Positions 33,187-44,968 of a stretch of 64,000 nucleotides of DNA are shown piece by piece. Source of the stretch: Hygrophila difformis (lineage: Eukaryota; Streptophyta; Magnoliopsida; Lamiales; Acanthaceae); assembly GCA_030278955.1 (NCBI GenBank), contig JAOANR010000009.1, forward strand, positions 41,917,730 through 41,981,729. Reading direction: 5' to 3'. Numbering within the stretch: the stretch's first letter is position 1; each line of letters begins with the position of its first letter. Below the pieces are notes generated by a model that was not told the origin of the DNA, searched no databases, and saw nothing but the letters and a program-made list of their open reading frames with translations. The translations under genes were made by a program, and so were the position numbers.

Positions 33187-35564
33187 TGTTATCCATAAAA
33201 TGTTTGAAGAAGGAAGAAAGAACAAGAACTGAATTGAAAGAACTGGAACGATTATAGAATAAACTGGAATGAAATTACAATGCTGAAACTAAAGAAAGCT
33301 GTAAACAATGGAATTACAGAAAGCAATAAATGAATTTAAAGAAAGCAGTAAATTGCATAAGGCAATAAAAAATAAACTGAAAGCTAAGAAAATAATGAAA
33401 TCTCGATTTGATAGTTGTGTTGGAGGTCCCTCAATAAGAAGCCGGCCTCTGGTATCTTATAAGCGATCTTCAAATGAGGCTGCACAACTCCCCACCATGC
33501 CACCATCTCCTTGGCTTCAACCTCCATTGAATACTTCAGGAACCGCCACTCTGCTTTATTATTCATTCGATAATTCTTGGGCTCTGCGAACTAGGTCAGC
33601 AATTAGGCAAGATATTGGGCGGATGCGGATTGGGCCAACTATGTGTGCTCAGATATTTTTGGGTGACAACAGATGCCCCTTGCGCTTTTGGTCGATGGAA
33701 CTAAGACTGAAAATACGCATATATTTTGATTCTCATGATTTTCCAAATTGCTAGACTCCAATTGTAGCTATCACCATATGTCATCACTGTCTGCCGCCAG
33801 CTTTCACCCTAATTTTATAAGTTAAAATGGTTACTGCAACTTTGTAATTACGACAACCCTTTTTTTGTTTCAAGTTAATGCCGCCGTCGGCATTTTCATT
33901 TTGATCATAATACATCTTTTAAAGTGAATGTTTGTCGCCACAAGTTAATGCCATTTATGGCATTTTTATTTTTATTTTTATATTTTTTTCAAAGAATGAA
34001 ATTCTTGTCGCCCGCTGCCTCTCTTTGCAGTCGCCTGTTAGCTTGCCGCCATCGCAACGCCAAGCTGCCACCCGTCTAGATCTCTCTGGCCTCCTGCATC
34101 ATCTCTCTATCTTGTTGTCGCCGTCATCGTCATCCAGCCGCCAGCTGCATCTTAGCCGACATCACCCCTCCGGATGTCCTCTTTTGCCGCCCAGAAGGCT
34201 TCTGCCGCCTGCCCAGCTTGTCACCCGGTGTCTCTTCGTGCCGCGCAAGCTTCGGCCACCCATCGCGAGTGGCAGGAAGCCGCCATTCTCAGTAGCTCAT
34301 CCGCCGTATGCCCCACACTCGGCCGCCGCTGGAGGTCCATCAGCCGCCATTATCCAGTCGGTGGTCGTTGATCGGACGTCAGCCGCCATCCCCGGTGTTC
34401 CAGCTGCGCTGCTTCATCGCCAGCCTCACTTACATTTTCCAGGTCCTCAGCCGACATTCAACGTCGCCAGGGCGCCATTGATGTTGTAGCTTTTCTCGCG
34501 TCTGTCGAAGGGAGAAGACAGCTTCTAATTTTTGTGAAAATGGGCCCTGTCCTATTTTGTATTTTTAAAAACTATAATGGGCCTGGTGAGCCATAACTTA
34601 TTTAATTATATATAGTAGTATATGATAACTGTAGTCTGTAATATACATATGAATAAGTGTGATGTTTTGAACTTATTGTATTTCAATTTATAAATACAAT
34701 TGTTGATTTATTTTTTGAATTTTATTTTATTTTCTTTATTACTACTATTTTTTCAACTACCCGACCTCCAAGGCCGCCGTTGACGGCTTTCTAGGGCCAC
34801 TATTGTGAGATTCGTCTCCCTTTTTACAGGGTTTCACTTCCTTTAAATGAGTCTCGTATGTAGGCCGACGCTTCTCACCTTGTTCTTCAAGGAACTTTTC
34901 CAAACGGGCCGGCTTTTCGGCCAGTTGGGCAAGGTCATTGGAATCTTGCACAATTAAATATTCTTTCAATTTTGGCAGTATATTTGGGTATTTCCTTATC
35001 AGGGACAACCACCATGCATTGACCCTTAAGTCTTTGTAATATATTGATAAATGTATTTGCCGCTTCATTAGCGAATTATTTAACATTAGTTAGATCTGCC
35101 AAACTAACTTGTGCTAATGGAGTGTAGAACTTGTCATGGAAGGCTCTCTCTAGATCGGCCCAGTTTTGAATCGAATTAGGCCGCAACGATGCATACCACG
35201 CAAAGCAACTCCACTGAGTGATGAACTGAACAACCTGAACTTCAGCCAATCATTGGCCGCCACTTCACCACATTGAGTAGTGAATCTGCCCACATGTTCA
35301 ACAGTGGACTTACTGTCGTTCCCTGAGAAGGTGGTGAACTCGGGCATCTTGAAGCCCCTTGGGTACGGTTGCATGGTATCTACCCAATCAGGTTATGGTC
35401 TCCTGTATGTAGGATGCTCCATCGATCTTAATTGAATCCCAAAATATGCCAGCATCATATCTCCCAGCAACTCGGGTGAGACTGTCGGTGCCTGTGTAGG
35501 AGGCATGGCGGCTAGAGGTGTGGCAGAAGGCATGGCGGCTGGTGTGGCAGGAGTCGCAGCCACT

Positions 35565-35730
35565 CCACAAGGTTGTGGCGTCTGCCCCGCTGTGACGTAT
35601 GTCCCCAAGGCTGTGGCGCCTGCCCCCTGGCTGTGGCGTTTGACCCCTGGATGTGGCGTCTGCCCCCAGGGCTGTGGCGTCTGGCCCCCTGGCTGTGGCG
35701 TCTGCCCCCAGGGTTGTGGTGCCGGTAATG
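35565..35730. repeat. Minisatellite in the Tat-like gag
   Basis: About six GC-rich units with the core GGCTGTGGCGTCTGCCCCC, 24-27 bp long, encode the GQTPQP-type repeats of the Gag remnant on the minus strand. Confidence 0.8.
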
Positions 35731-36029
35731 ACGAGTAGTTAGCCACATAGGGCATAGTTGGAACGTTCGGCACATGAGGTGCCGCTTGCTGTGGCGACGC
35801 TTGCTGTGGCGGCATGCCAAGGCCAGCAGAGGCTGTCGTACAGCCTAGAAAAGCACTGGAGGCCACTAAACAGCCTGGGGCCGCGTAGATCGGCACTGGA
35901 GCCGCCGCATATCCAAAACTCGGCATCATAGATGCGGTGGAGTGAAGGCATAAGCAGCCTGATAAGGAAATAGGAACAGACTGGCCAAGCCCCCGGATTC
36001 AGGGAGTGGTGGCTGGCCATGTGAGGTTC

Positions 36030-36575
36030 CCCAAGCCAAGATTGTTAAGATTGGGATCCTATATGGGATCATTTTTCTCTTTGCAAGATCGGGATCGTAG
36101 GATCGAATTGGGATCCTAAGATCTTATGAAGTTGCAATAACGGATAAGCTCAATTATGCATACTAACAAGTAAAAATATTATTTCGTGTGTTTATGAATC
36201 TTGCAAGTTAATTAATACAATACAGTACAAAAACATTACAATCACAAATAAAATATTTCCACATAAATAAATATTATGTTTTTTTTACACATTATACATA
36301 AGGAATACAAGCACTTAAATTTAAAATTATAGGAAAAAGTAATTTTGATCCCAAATCATAAAATACTACAAAATTTTATAGGTTTAAGAGGGTATGATCG
36401 AAAGATCGTAGAAACGTTTGAGCGAGTATGACTATAAGATCGTAACATTCTACTATCAGGAGCGGAATCTAACAAATTTTAAGATCCTAGAAGGATCGGG
36501 ATCATTTTAGAGAGGTGTGATCGTAAGATCGTAAGATCCTGATATCAGGATCGGGATCTTTATAACTATGCCGCA
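36030..36575. repeat. GATC-dense insertion in the gag remnant
   Basis: This stretch separates two parts of the gag and is unusually rich in GATC (GATCGGGATCGTAGGATCG and similar). Its ends, AAGATTGGGATCCTATAT and ATATCAGGATCGGGATCTTT, are imperfect inverted repeats, so it is probably a small TIR element. The superfamily was not determined. Confidence 0.5.
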
Positions 36576-37393
36576 ATCCCTCTGTTGGCCGCCTGACGGC
36601 CCTAGGCATGGAAGACTAGGTGGCACATTAGCGCCGTTGGCTGAAGCGGTTACTACTTGTTGAGCCCGCAATGAACTGAACCCTCTGTCAATTTGATCGG
36701 CCATGGCAGGCCGCAATACATCCATAAGATGCCTCGTGATTAGAGGAATGAACTCGGCCATCAATTCTGTCATCGACAACCACATCTGTCTGTCAATGTA
36801 GGGGTCTGCATAATCCCCTGTCGTGGTTGTGAGGTGCTCGCCGTCTCAACGGCGTCCTCCGATGGTGTGCAAACCGGCGTTTTATCCTGTATCGATATTT
36901 CTTCAAATTGCTTTGTTAGATCATTAACCAATCATCCGGATCTCAGATGCATATACTCACAGAGGATATGGTTTCAACTCGTGTCCCACTGGGCGTGCCA
37001 ATTTCTTATCCGTAAAATGTTTGAAGAAGGAAGAAAGAACAAGAACTAAATTGAAGGAACTGGAAGGATTACTAAATAAACTGGAATGAAATTACAATGC
37101 TGAAACTAAAGAAAGTTGTAAACAATGGAATTACAGAACGCGATAAATGAATTTAAAGAAAGCAGTAAATTGTAGAAAGCGATAACAAATAAACTGAAAG
37201 CTAAGAAAATAATGAAATCTTGATTTGAGAGTTGTGTTGGAGGTCCCACAATAAGAAGCCGGCCTCTGGTATTTATAAGCGATTTTCAAATGAGGCTGTC
37301 TCCTTGGCTTCAACCGCCATTGAATACTTAAGGAACCACCACTCTGCTTTATTATTCATTCGATAATTCTTGAGGCTGTCTCCTTGGCTTCAA

Positions 37394-38290
37394 CCGCCAT
37401 GTGATGCTCTCAAAAATCCTTATTAAAGAGGGGAAACGATGCTACCAAAAATAATTATGTGATGCTCTCAAAAATATTTTCAGCGGCCCAACATTTAAGA
37501 ATTCAACGACACCACTTTGAAGAATTCAGCGAGGTTGGCATATACATTTCAGCGATGTTGGCATATACAATTCAGCGATGCTACCAAATATCATTCTAAT
37601 ATTTGGTAAATCATATCAAATATATAATCATATATTTAGTATGCTATCAATCTAATATTTGGTAAATCATATCAAATATTTGGTAATCTAATCTATATCT
37701 ACGATCAAAAATCCTTATTAAAGAGGGGAAACGATGCTACCAAAAATAATTATGTGATGCTCTCAAAAATATTTTCAGGGCCCAACATTGAAGAATTCAG
37801 CGACATCACTTTGAAAAATTCAGCGATGTTGGCATATACATTTCAGCGATGTTGGCATATACAATTCAGTGATGCTACCAAATATCATTCAGCGATGTTA
37901 CCAAAAATAATTCAATGATGCTACAAAAAAATATTTCAGACCCTACCTAAAGGAATTCAGCGACAATAACAAGAAGAATTCAGCGATGCTACCATATACA
38001 ATTCAGCGATGTTCCAAAAAATAATTCGGTGATGCTATAAAAAAAAATATTTCAGTGACCTTACCTAAATGAATTCAGCGACACAACTATGAAGACTTCA
38101 GCGATGTTGGCATATACATTTCAGCGATGTTGGCATATACATTTCAGCGATGTTACCAAAAATAATTCAGCGACGTTCTCATGAATGCTAATTTTTTCAA
38201 GATTAATTCAGCGACGCCACTATGAACAATTCAGCGACAATACCAAGAACAATTCAACGTTCTTTCCGTGAACAATTCAGCGACTCAACA
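37394..38290. repeat. TTCAGCGA minisatellite with a 294-bp segmental duplication
   Basis: TTCAGCGAtg/TTCAGCGAca recurs about twenty times at irregular intervals of roughly 25-40 bp, with intervening words GTTGGCATATACA and GCTACCAAAAATAATT. A larger block starting CAAAAATCCTTATTAAAGAG at 37411 is repeated at 37705. No coding frame is present. Confidence 0.85.
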
Positions 38291-39026
38291 TAGAAACATT
38301 TGATGTACGTTTTCATGAACAAATATGTATATATAGCTTCATAAATAAGCAAATTGGAGTATAAGGTAAGATCGATTGAACGTATTGAAATGCGTAGAAA
38401 AAAAGTAGAGTTGAAGAGCATACAGAATTGAGCGATTGTTTGTTATACAACTAAATATAGCAAATTTACTATTTTAACCTTTAAGTTAATCTCAACCATC
38501 AATTTATAAAGTGATTCAATGGCTGCGATTGATCGCAGCATATCAAGTCAAAATCACCAATTGCACCCTAACGGAATTGTTTTCCTCGAAAGCCCCTTCT
38601 TTCTTACATTCAATCATTGATGTATATCACTCTAGTCTCACCAAAAAGAGCCCAATGCCCCATAAATTATTTATTTATTTCTAAATTTTTTTTACTGAAA
38701 TTTTTTTTTACTAAATTTATGAAGGGAAAAGATTAGGACACAAAAATCAGCGCCGCCATAATTGAACTAGGTATTACAGCGCTTAGGTGGAAGATTGTTA
38801 CACAAACTCAGTGATCATATATCATCATATGATCCCAACCCCGGCCCAACGCTAGGGTTTGCATGTAGACATGTAGTAGTAAGTGTTGGTTCCATTTCCA
38901 ATCTCCCACTATATATTGCCTCTACTCGTCAATCCTCACCCCTATATTTATTATATTTACACATCCCAAACTTGGATCCCTTCAATTACCTACAATTACA
39001 AACGTACGCCTTACAATATTCTAAAA
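38291..39026. other. Sequence downstream of the ankyrin gene
   Basis: No gene was recognised. Its right part should hold the 3' untranslated region of the ankyrin gene. Confidence 0.5.
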
Positions 39027-41109
39027 TCACAGAGCATACAGATTCTTAGGCTCATCTTCCGCCACGTCCGAATCCGACGCCAGCGCCGACACCGTCCACG
39101 ACTGCGACCTCGACCTACTCGACTTCCTCCGCATGCTCGACGCCTCTATTCGGTGCATTATCACCCAATAGCACATCGTCCCCAGCGTCGTCGCCATGAT
39201 GACCGTACCCAGGACGGTCACCGCCACCGCCAGCCTCCACTCCTCGTCCCCCACGACAATGTAGCACAGCGCAAGGAATGCGATTGACACGAATGCGCAG
39301 GCCAGCCACATTAGCTTGTTGATCACGGCCATCAGCTGTTGCTTCGCGTTCCTCTCCACGACAATCAACGACGTCTGCACAACGACAACTGCCAATGATA
39401 TGAAGAGGGCGAGCGAGTCGAAGATCAGGAAGATCGCGAATTCGATGTTGGGGGCGATGTTTGCCTCGCCTAGAGAAAATCCTCGTGGAACGTTTTTCGG
39501 GTCATCCGCATATTGACCTATAGTAAAGTATAAGTTGAATTGTCTCAAAAAATTTGGAACTTCTCTGACAACCAAAAAAACTTTTTTTTTTTTTTTTTGG
39601 TGTGTCGTCGATCAGATGATGGTTAGTTATAATTACCAGGAAGTGTGAAAATGGCGGCAAAGGCAACGGTGGCAATGAGGACGGCAACAACGGTTGTGGA
39701 AGTTATCGCGTTGTTGAGCCCTTCGGACTGCATTTTATTGAGGCGTTTGGCGATGCCCCGCACCCGTCTCCTAGTTTGGCGTGTGTGCTCAAGCTGATCG
39801 TGAACTTCGTGCTTTATATCACTGACGGTCTGTTTGAGCTCTTTTGCTGCAGTTGGTGGCGCCTGTGCCATCGATTTTGCACTCCTCACACCATGCTCTT
39901 GTAGAATGGCGACGATATCTGACTTCCCGGCTTTCTCAGCAGTGTCAAGCGCCGTCTCCCCTGACTTGTTGATGGCTTCTTTGTTAAGCCCTTGGTGATT
40001 CAGCAGAGTTTGAACAATCTGCAAGTCAAAATAAAGGTTAACCTATACTGTAATTCAAGTGGGAATCCAAACTAGAAGCGAGGATGCACCTAAATACACA
40101 CTTACTTGAGAACGACCTTTCCTCGTGGCAATATGCAACGGAGTGTTGCCCTTTGAATCGATGATTGTCAGCAAAGATGCGTCTGCTGAAATGAGCTCAT
40201 CGACGACCTCTGTGCTGGTGCCCTTGACCGCCATGTGGAGGGCGGTTTGTCCCTTCTTATCGCTCCATGTGACAATGCCCGGTTCTTTGCTCAGAATGGC
40301 CTTCACAATCAGTAAATGACCATTTCTTGCGGATGAATGCAGAGCAGTTTTGCTATTGTTTCTTCCTATCGTAGCCAGACTGCTGTTCTTCTCCAAGAGG
40401 AAATTAACAACGTCGACATGACCCTGTGCTGCAGCCGAGTGCAGTGGCGTCGTGTTGGATTGATCCACGGTTGCCAACAGTTGGGGAATTGCCTCCATTA
40501 AAACCTTCAATACTCCTGCAATGTCAAAGGTACACATCAATAGGGCTGAATGGAGATGCTCAAATAAACAATTAATTTCGAAACATGATTTTGCAATCTG
40601 AATTCTGAAATTAATCCAAGTTAGCAAGGACATAAACTAAGTTCATCAAGACATCCTTAAAACAGCTAAGAATCTTCGATGGCCACTAGTTCAAACCTAA
40701 ATCGAGATCAATCCAAAACAAAACCATTATATCGAACACAAAAGTCGAATTTTCCAAAAGGGGATCAAATAAAGCAAATTAGCTCACCCAAGTTGCCAAC
40801 CTTGGCTGCAACATGAAATGCATCATAACCATTCTTGGCCTTGATCCCAGCCGAGCCGACATCATAGTGCTTCACCATCTCCTCTACTACATCAACCTGT
40901 CCACACTCAGCCGCAACATAGAGCGCAGTTTCGCCCGAGCTGTTCTGCTTGGACAGCAGCTGCTTCACCTCATCTTCGCCATTGCATCCATCTATGATGT
41001 CCAAAACCACACCCAAATCCCCTGTCCTCGCCGCGGAGTGCAACGCCGAATCCTCCCGTTTCCCAGTCAACTGCTTCTTCATTTCCCTCACAGGGGCCTC
41101 CATTGTCAT
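39027..41109 (-). CDS. Ankyrin-repeat PGG-domain membrane protein (ITN1-like), four exons
   Basis: Coding exons on the minus strand are 41109-40788, 40515-40106, 40018-39637 and 39517-39027. Introns are GT-AG with donors GTGAGC, GTAAGT and GTAATT, and the phases join to exactly 1605 nt (534 residues plus stop). About eight ankyrin repeats fill residues 18-290 (for example SALHSAARTGD, TPLHSAAAQGHVDVV, TALHMAVKG, TPLHIATRKGR). A PGG domain follows (NAITSTTVVAVLIATVAFAAIF, then LPGQYADDP across the last junction), with four hydrophobic helices from about residue 346 to 500 and a Ser/Arg-rich cytosolic tail. Family members are plasma-membrane proteins linked to salt, ROS and ABA responses. An intron in the 5' untranslated region is possible: a donor-like GTAATT at 41630 and acceptor-like sites near 41126. 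The gene appears intact. Another start at 41103 (MEAPVRE) is possible. Confidence 0.93.
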
Positions 41110-41806
41110 CTCAAAGCTTCAAAAACTGTCATATTATAAATCCAGATCAGGCTTCAATTAGGGTTCTAATGATCCTTCCCCAACGTACAACATCAATTTT
41201 CAGCTCAATGAAAAGCCCAGATCAGAAATATAGTGTAAGAAGAATCGATAACCCAAGTGGATAAAAATTCGCAACTTACCGCACGTGAATCATTAGAAAA
41301 AGAATAAATTACTAGATTTTAGTATTTTTCAACATAATCTCTGTAAAAATTCCATTCACATTGTAAACAACTGAACGGCACCACGCGGTTTTTAACTTTT
41401 GCCCATCAATCATTTCGGGTTTGATTGTTCAAACCCTAAAAATTGCGAGGATTTCAACACAGAAGGAAATAAAGACGATGGGAGATCATGACATATATGA
41501 ATCCATTTCATCAAAATTAGACCGAGTTTGTAAAAATAAGACACCAATCATATGATTGATGACGATATAATAAGGAAATCAAAAACCGAAACTTGATAGA
41601 GAGTGATTCTTTGAAGCGCATAGAAATTACCTGAGCCCAGTTTGAGATTTCCAATACTGATTCGCAGAGCTCCCAAATTTCATGGACAGTAAAACTTCAA
41701 AAGGGATATGAGACAGAGAGAATGAAAAGGGGGATAACAAAAATAGTGCCCAAGAGTAGAGTGGTGACAAAAAGGCTGACACATGGGTTGGCACTAAAAA
41801 TAAGTA

Positions 41807-42288
41807 CTCCCTCCGTCCCACAAAGTTTGAACCCTATTTCTTTTTGGGGTGTCCCACGAAGTTTGAACCCTTTCCGTTTTTAGAAAAATTAAATTAATAT
41901 AAGTTTGATTAGAATCTTAATTATTGTCAAATCCCATTAAAAATACTTACTTTTACTATTCTGCACAAATTCCAATGCATTATTACTTTCCTACACAAAG
42001 TCCCTTATATTTCTTTAACTCTTCATATTACAAAATTGATACAAATAAAAATTGTATAAAATATATATTCTAAAACTACACGATTAGACGATTCTAACAA
42101 GACCACATTTGAATATTTTTCTCAAATTACATCACTACGATAATATTAAGTCAAAGTTAAACAATAAACAATATCAAAATTCATTATAATCTTAAACACA
42201 AATACCCACACCACTTTAACTACTAAACTCCACTACCTAAATTACCGTGCCCAAAAGAAAGGCTTCAATCTTCGCGGGACGGAGGGAG
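41807..42288. mobile_element. Stowaway-type MITE upstream of the ankyrin gene, copy A
   Basis: Ends CTCCCTCCGTCCC and GGGACGGAGGGAG are perfect inverted repeats with TA on both sides. The element is 482 bp, long for Stowaway, and lies about 700 bp upstream of the ankyrin ATG, close to the likely promoter. Confidence 0.9.
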
Positions 42289-42350
42289 TATTACTATTGA
42301 CATTATTAAAAAAAAATATTGGTGTAATAATTGAGCAAACTTATCACATA

Positions 42351-42823
42351 CTCCCTCGAAATTTGAACCCTATTCTTTTTGGGGTGTCCCACAAAGTTTG
42401 AACCCTTTCCGTTTTTAAAAAAATTAAATTAATATAAGTTTGATTAGAATCTTAATTATTGTCAAATCCCATTAAAAATACTTACTTTTACTATTCTGCA
42501 CAAATTCCAATGCATTATTACTTTCCTACACAAAGTCCCTTATATTTCTTTAACTCTTAATATTACAAAATTGATACAAATAAAAATTGTATAAAATATA
42601 TATTCTAAAACTACACGATTAGACGATTCTAACAAGACCACATTTGAATATTTTTCTCAAATTACATCACTACGATAATATTAAGTCAAAGTTAAACAAT
42701 AAACAATATCAAAATTCATTATAATCTTAAACACAAATACCCACACCACTTTAACTACTAAACTCCACTACCTAAATTACCGTGCCCAAAAGAAAGGCTT
42801 CAATCTTCGCGGGACGGAGGGAG
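42351..42823. mobile_element. Stowaway-type MITE upstream of the ankyrin gene, copy B
   Basis: Nearly identical to copy A along its whole length, with a damaged left end (CTCCCTCGAAATTTG) and an intact right end GGGACGGAGGGAG, flanked by TA. It starts only 62 bp from copy A, in the same orientation. Confidence 0.9.
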
Positions 42824-43348
42824 TAGGATATTATAATGATTAGTTAATCAAATGGGTGTGGTGGTCTTTTAACTTTGAAGTCTATTGCCTCTATAAGTTT
42901 TTCATTCTAGAAGGATGATTTCATGGGCGCTCCTGGGACTCGCAAGGTAGGATTAATCTAGACCGTTCGATTGTATGGGCCGTACTTACTCCGTTTTTTA
43001 AGATTGCACCACTCTACTATTTTGTATTATTCACAGTTTAATATTGATTCAAATTTTTATTATAGTTATATAAGAAAAAATATAATCAAGTGAGATCTTG
43101 TTAGATGGCATCGACATTCGCGCCAGTTATCTACTCCGTTTTCAAAAAATTGAAACGGACCCACAGTACACGCAGTCCACTACACATTTTAAATAATCAA
43201 TAACTCAAGTTCGGTACTAATAAAAATTTTAAAAGTTCGATATTTAAAAAATACTCGACGAGATGAATCTAACAAGATCTCACTTGACTATATTTTAACT
43301 AGTATAACTATGATAAAACTTTAAGTCAAAGTGCGTGTATAAATAATA
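42824..43348. other. Unassigned sequence with a decayed MITE-like segment
   Basis: The words AAGTGAGATCTTGTTAGAT (about 43084) and AACAAGATCTCACTTG (about 43266) face each other and resemble the inner part of a Stowaway-like inverted repeat. A related word occurs at 46130-46155 in the Copia remnant. No gene is seen. Confidence 0.45.
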
Positions 43349-43608
43349 CTCCCTCCGTCCCATGCAAGATGTCTGTTTTGACTTTTTTGTACTGTTCATT
43401 GTTTAACTTTGACTCAATATTATTCCAAGTATATATTTGAAAAAAAATAGTCGAATTGAATCTTGTTAGAATTGTATAATCATGTAATTTTATAATATAT
43501 ATTTTATATAATTTTCTGTTGTATATATTTTGAGATATTAACTATTGAAAAAGTGCATTGGATTGTGTGCAGAAATGAAACAAGACATCTTAAATGGGAC
43601 AGAGGGAG
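43349..43608. mobile_element. Stowaway-type MITE, 260 bp
   Basis: Ends CTCCCTCCGTCCC and GGGACAGAGGGAG with flanking TA. The interior (AAGATGTCTGTTTTGACTTT and AAGACATCTT) is a different subfamily from copies A and B. Confidence 0.88.
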
Positions 43609-44207
43609 TACTGAATTTCCAAATGTTTCATCTATTCAAAACCGGAGGTAGTTGTATGTTGCAATCCTAATAAAACGGGAGTATGGATTACTCTGGTGTT
43701 GCGGTCCATGGACGTCTGATGTTATAGCCTTAAGCTGCAATTCTGTAGATATGTATATAAATTAAATAAAAGGAAGAATACATTTTCAAGGAATTAAGAC
43801 CACTTGATACAAATAAATTACTTTATGAAATTCTGAATATATAACTACATTTATTCATAATGAATGAAGTATATTGAGTGGTTGACCCCAGAGAGACAAG
43901 TCAAGGTCAAGCACTGAGGTGGGGGAGGGGGGTGTGGTGGGGGATGGCATTTGTTTAATGTGGTATGGGCCAGTGTGTTTTAAATGCAGGCCCAGTTTCT
44001 TGACACTTAATTTGTAGTGTAGTATACTTAGTCATCGAGATAAAGACAGGTTCCCCAAATTTAAAGAGTGATTTCAGAGGCTCCATCCACGTTCACAGCC
44101 GGATTTATCCTTACCACTCATTGCATATAATTAACGGTATAGATTGGCCTGGTGTTGGAATCCTGTAACTTCTAAAAAAGCTCTTCAATAATTCGATCAC
44201 TTCTGTG
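43609..44207. other. Unassigned intergenic sequence
   Basis: Nothing was recognised apart from a short G-rich run at 43917-43945. Confidence 0.5.
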
Positions 44208-44215
44208 GTCTCATA

Positions 44216-44960
44216 TAGGGGTGGACAAAATATTCGAACCGATTCGTTGAACCGCTGAATTGAATCGAAATCGAACCGAATTTCCGGTTAACCGAGGACC
44301 CCGGAGCAAATACAAATATCATATTTCAGTATTCGTCCGGTTCAAATACAAATACAAATACTTTAATTTTTTCCCCCGGTTAACCGAACCGAACCGAATA
44401 TATTTATTTTATTTTTAAAGTTATATATATTGTAAATATTATAGACATTTGATGGTATAAAATTATATAGATAATACATATCATTATTTATTTAATTATT
44501 TAAGTATATAATAAAACAAATATAAAAAACTAAAGAGCTAATTATCAAAATATATCACCATAATTAATAAGCCTATATTGATTTTTGTCATTCAGAATAC
44601 GCTATTATTAAAATATACATCTACACTAAGATTTGTTACATATACTAACTTATTTTGATTACATTGAAAAGAACCATTTGATTCCATAGTTATATATATA
44701 TATATTTTCTGAGTGTAATAACCTCGTCCGACCCTTCTTAAAATGTATAATCAAGTTTTCATTTCTTAAATCTTTGAGTTTCGTAGATTTTTAAATATTC
44801 GAACCGAATCGTTTAACCGCTAAATCTAATCGAAACCGAACCCCCGGTTAACCGAGGACTCCGGTTACAAATACAAATACTGAAATGAAGTATTTGCCCG
44901 GTTCAAATACAAATACAAATACCTGAAAAATCCAGGTTAACCGAACCGTGCCCACCCCTA
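44216..44960. mobile_element. hAT-type MITE, 745 bp, with 8-bp duplication
   Basis: The element starts TAGGGGTGGACA and ends TGCCCACCCCTA, inverted repeats with one mismatch, and is flanked by GTCTCATA on both sides (44208-44215, 44961-44968), a perfect 8-bp duplication as made by hAT transposases. Subterminal regions are rich in GGTTAACCG, AACCGAA and CAAATACAAATAC words. No open frame of note. Confidence 0.9.
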
Positions 44961-44968
44961 GTCTCATA

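Larger units (their letters stand above)
34757..36785 (-). pseudogene. Tat-lineage gag remnant
   Basis: Fragments in different frames align to one Gag. 36785-36570 carries MTELMAEFIPLITRHLMDVLRPAMADQ. After a roughly 530-bp interruption, 35929-35393 holds a Pro/Gln-rich region with GQTPQPxG repeats. 35374-35150 reads PYPRGFKMPEFTTFSG, STVEHVGRFTTQCGE and DWLKFRLFSSSLSG, the characteristic start of the Tat-type capsid region. 35086-34757 gives IRKYPNILPKLKEYLIVQ and a basic tail. Stops and frameshifts make it non-functional. Confidence 0.8.
33187..37385 (-). mobile_element. Degenerate Tat-like Ty3 LTR element
   Basis: Two direct repeats of about 350-380 bp, 33187-33570 and 37005-37370, share ATGTTTGAAGAAGGAAGAAA through CTTTATTATTCATTCG and are the outer parts of LTRs. 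On the minus strand the right one is followed by TTGGCACGCCCAGTGGGACA (36980-37000), a primer site of the kind used by Tat-lineage elements, then by gag remnants (36785 to 34757). No protease, RT or integrase is found. The left LTR extends further (GATGCCCCTTGCGCTTTTGG near 33671 is typical), while the right one is replaced after 37370 by the TTCAGCGA array. The element is old and rearranged. Confidence 0.75.
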
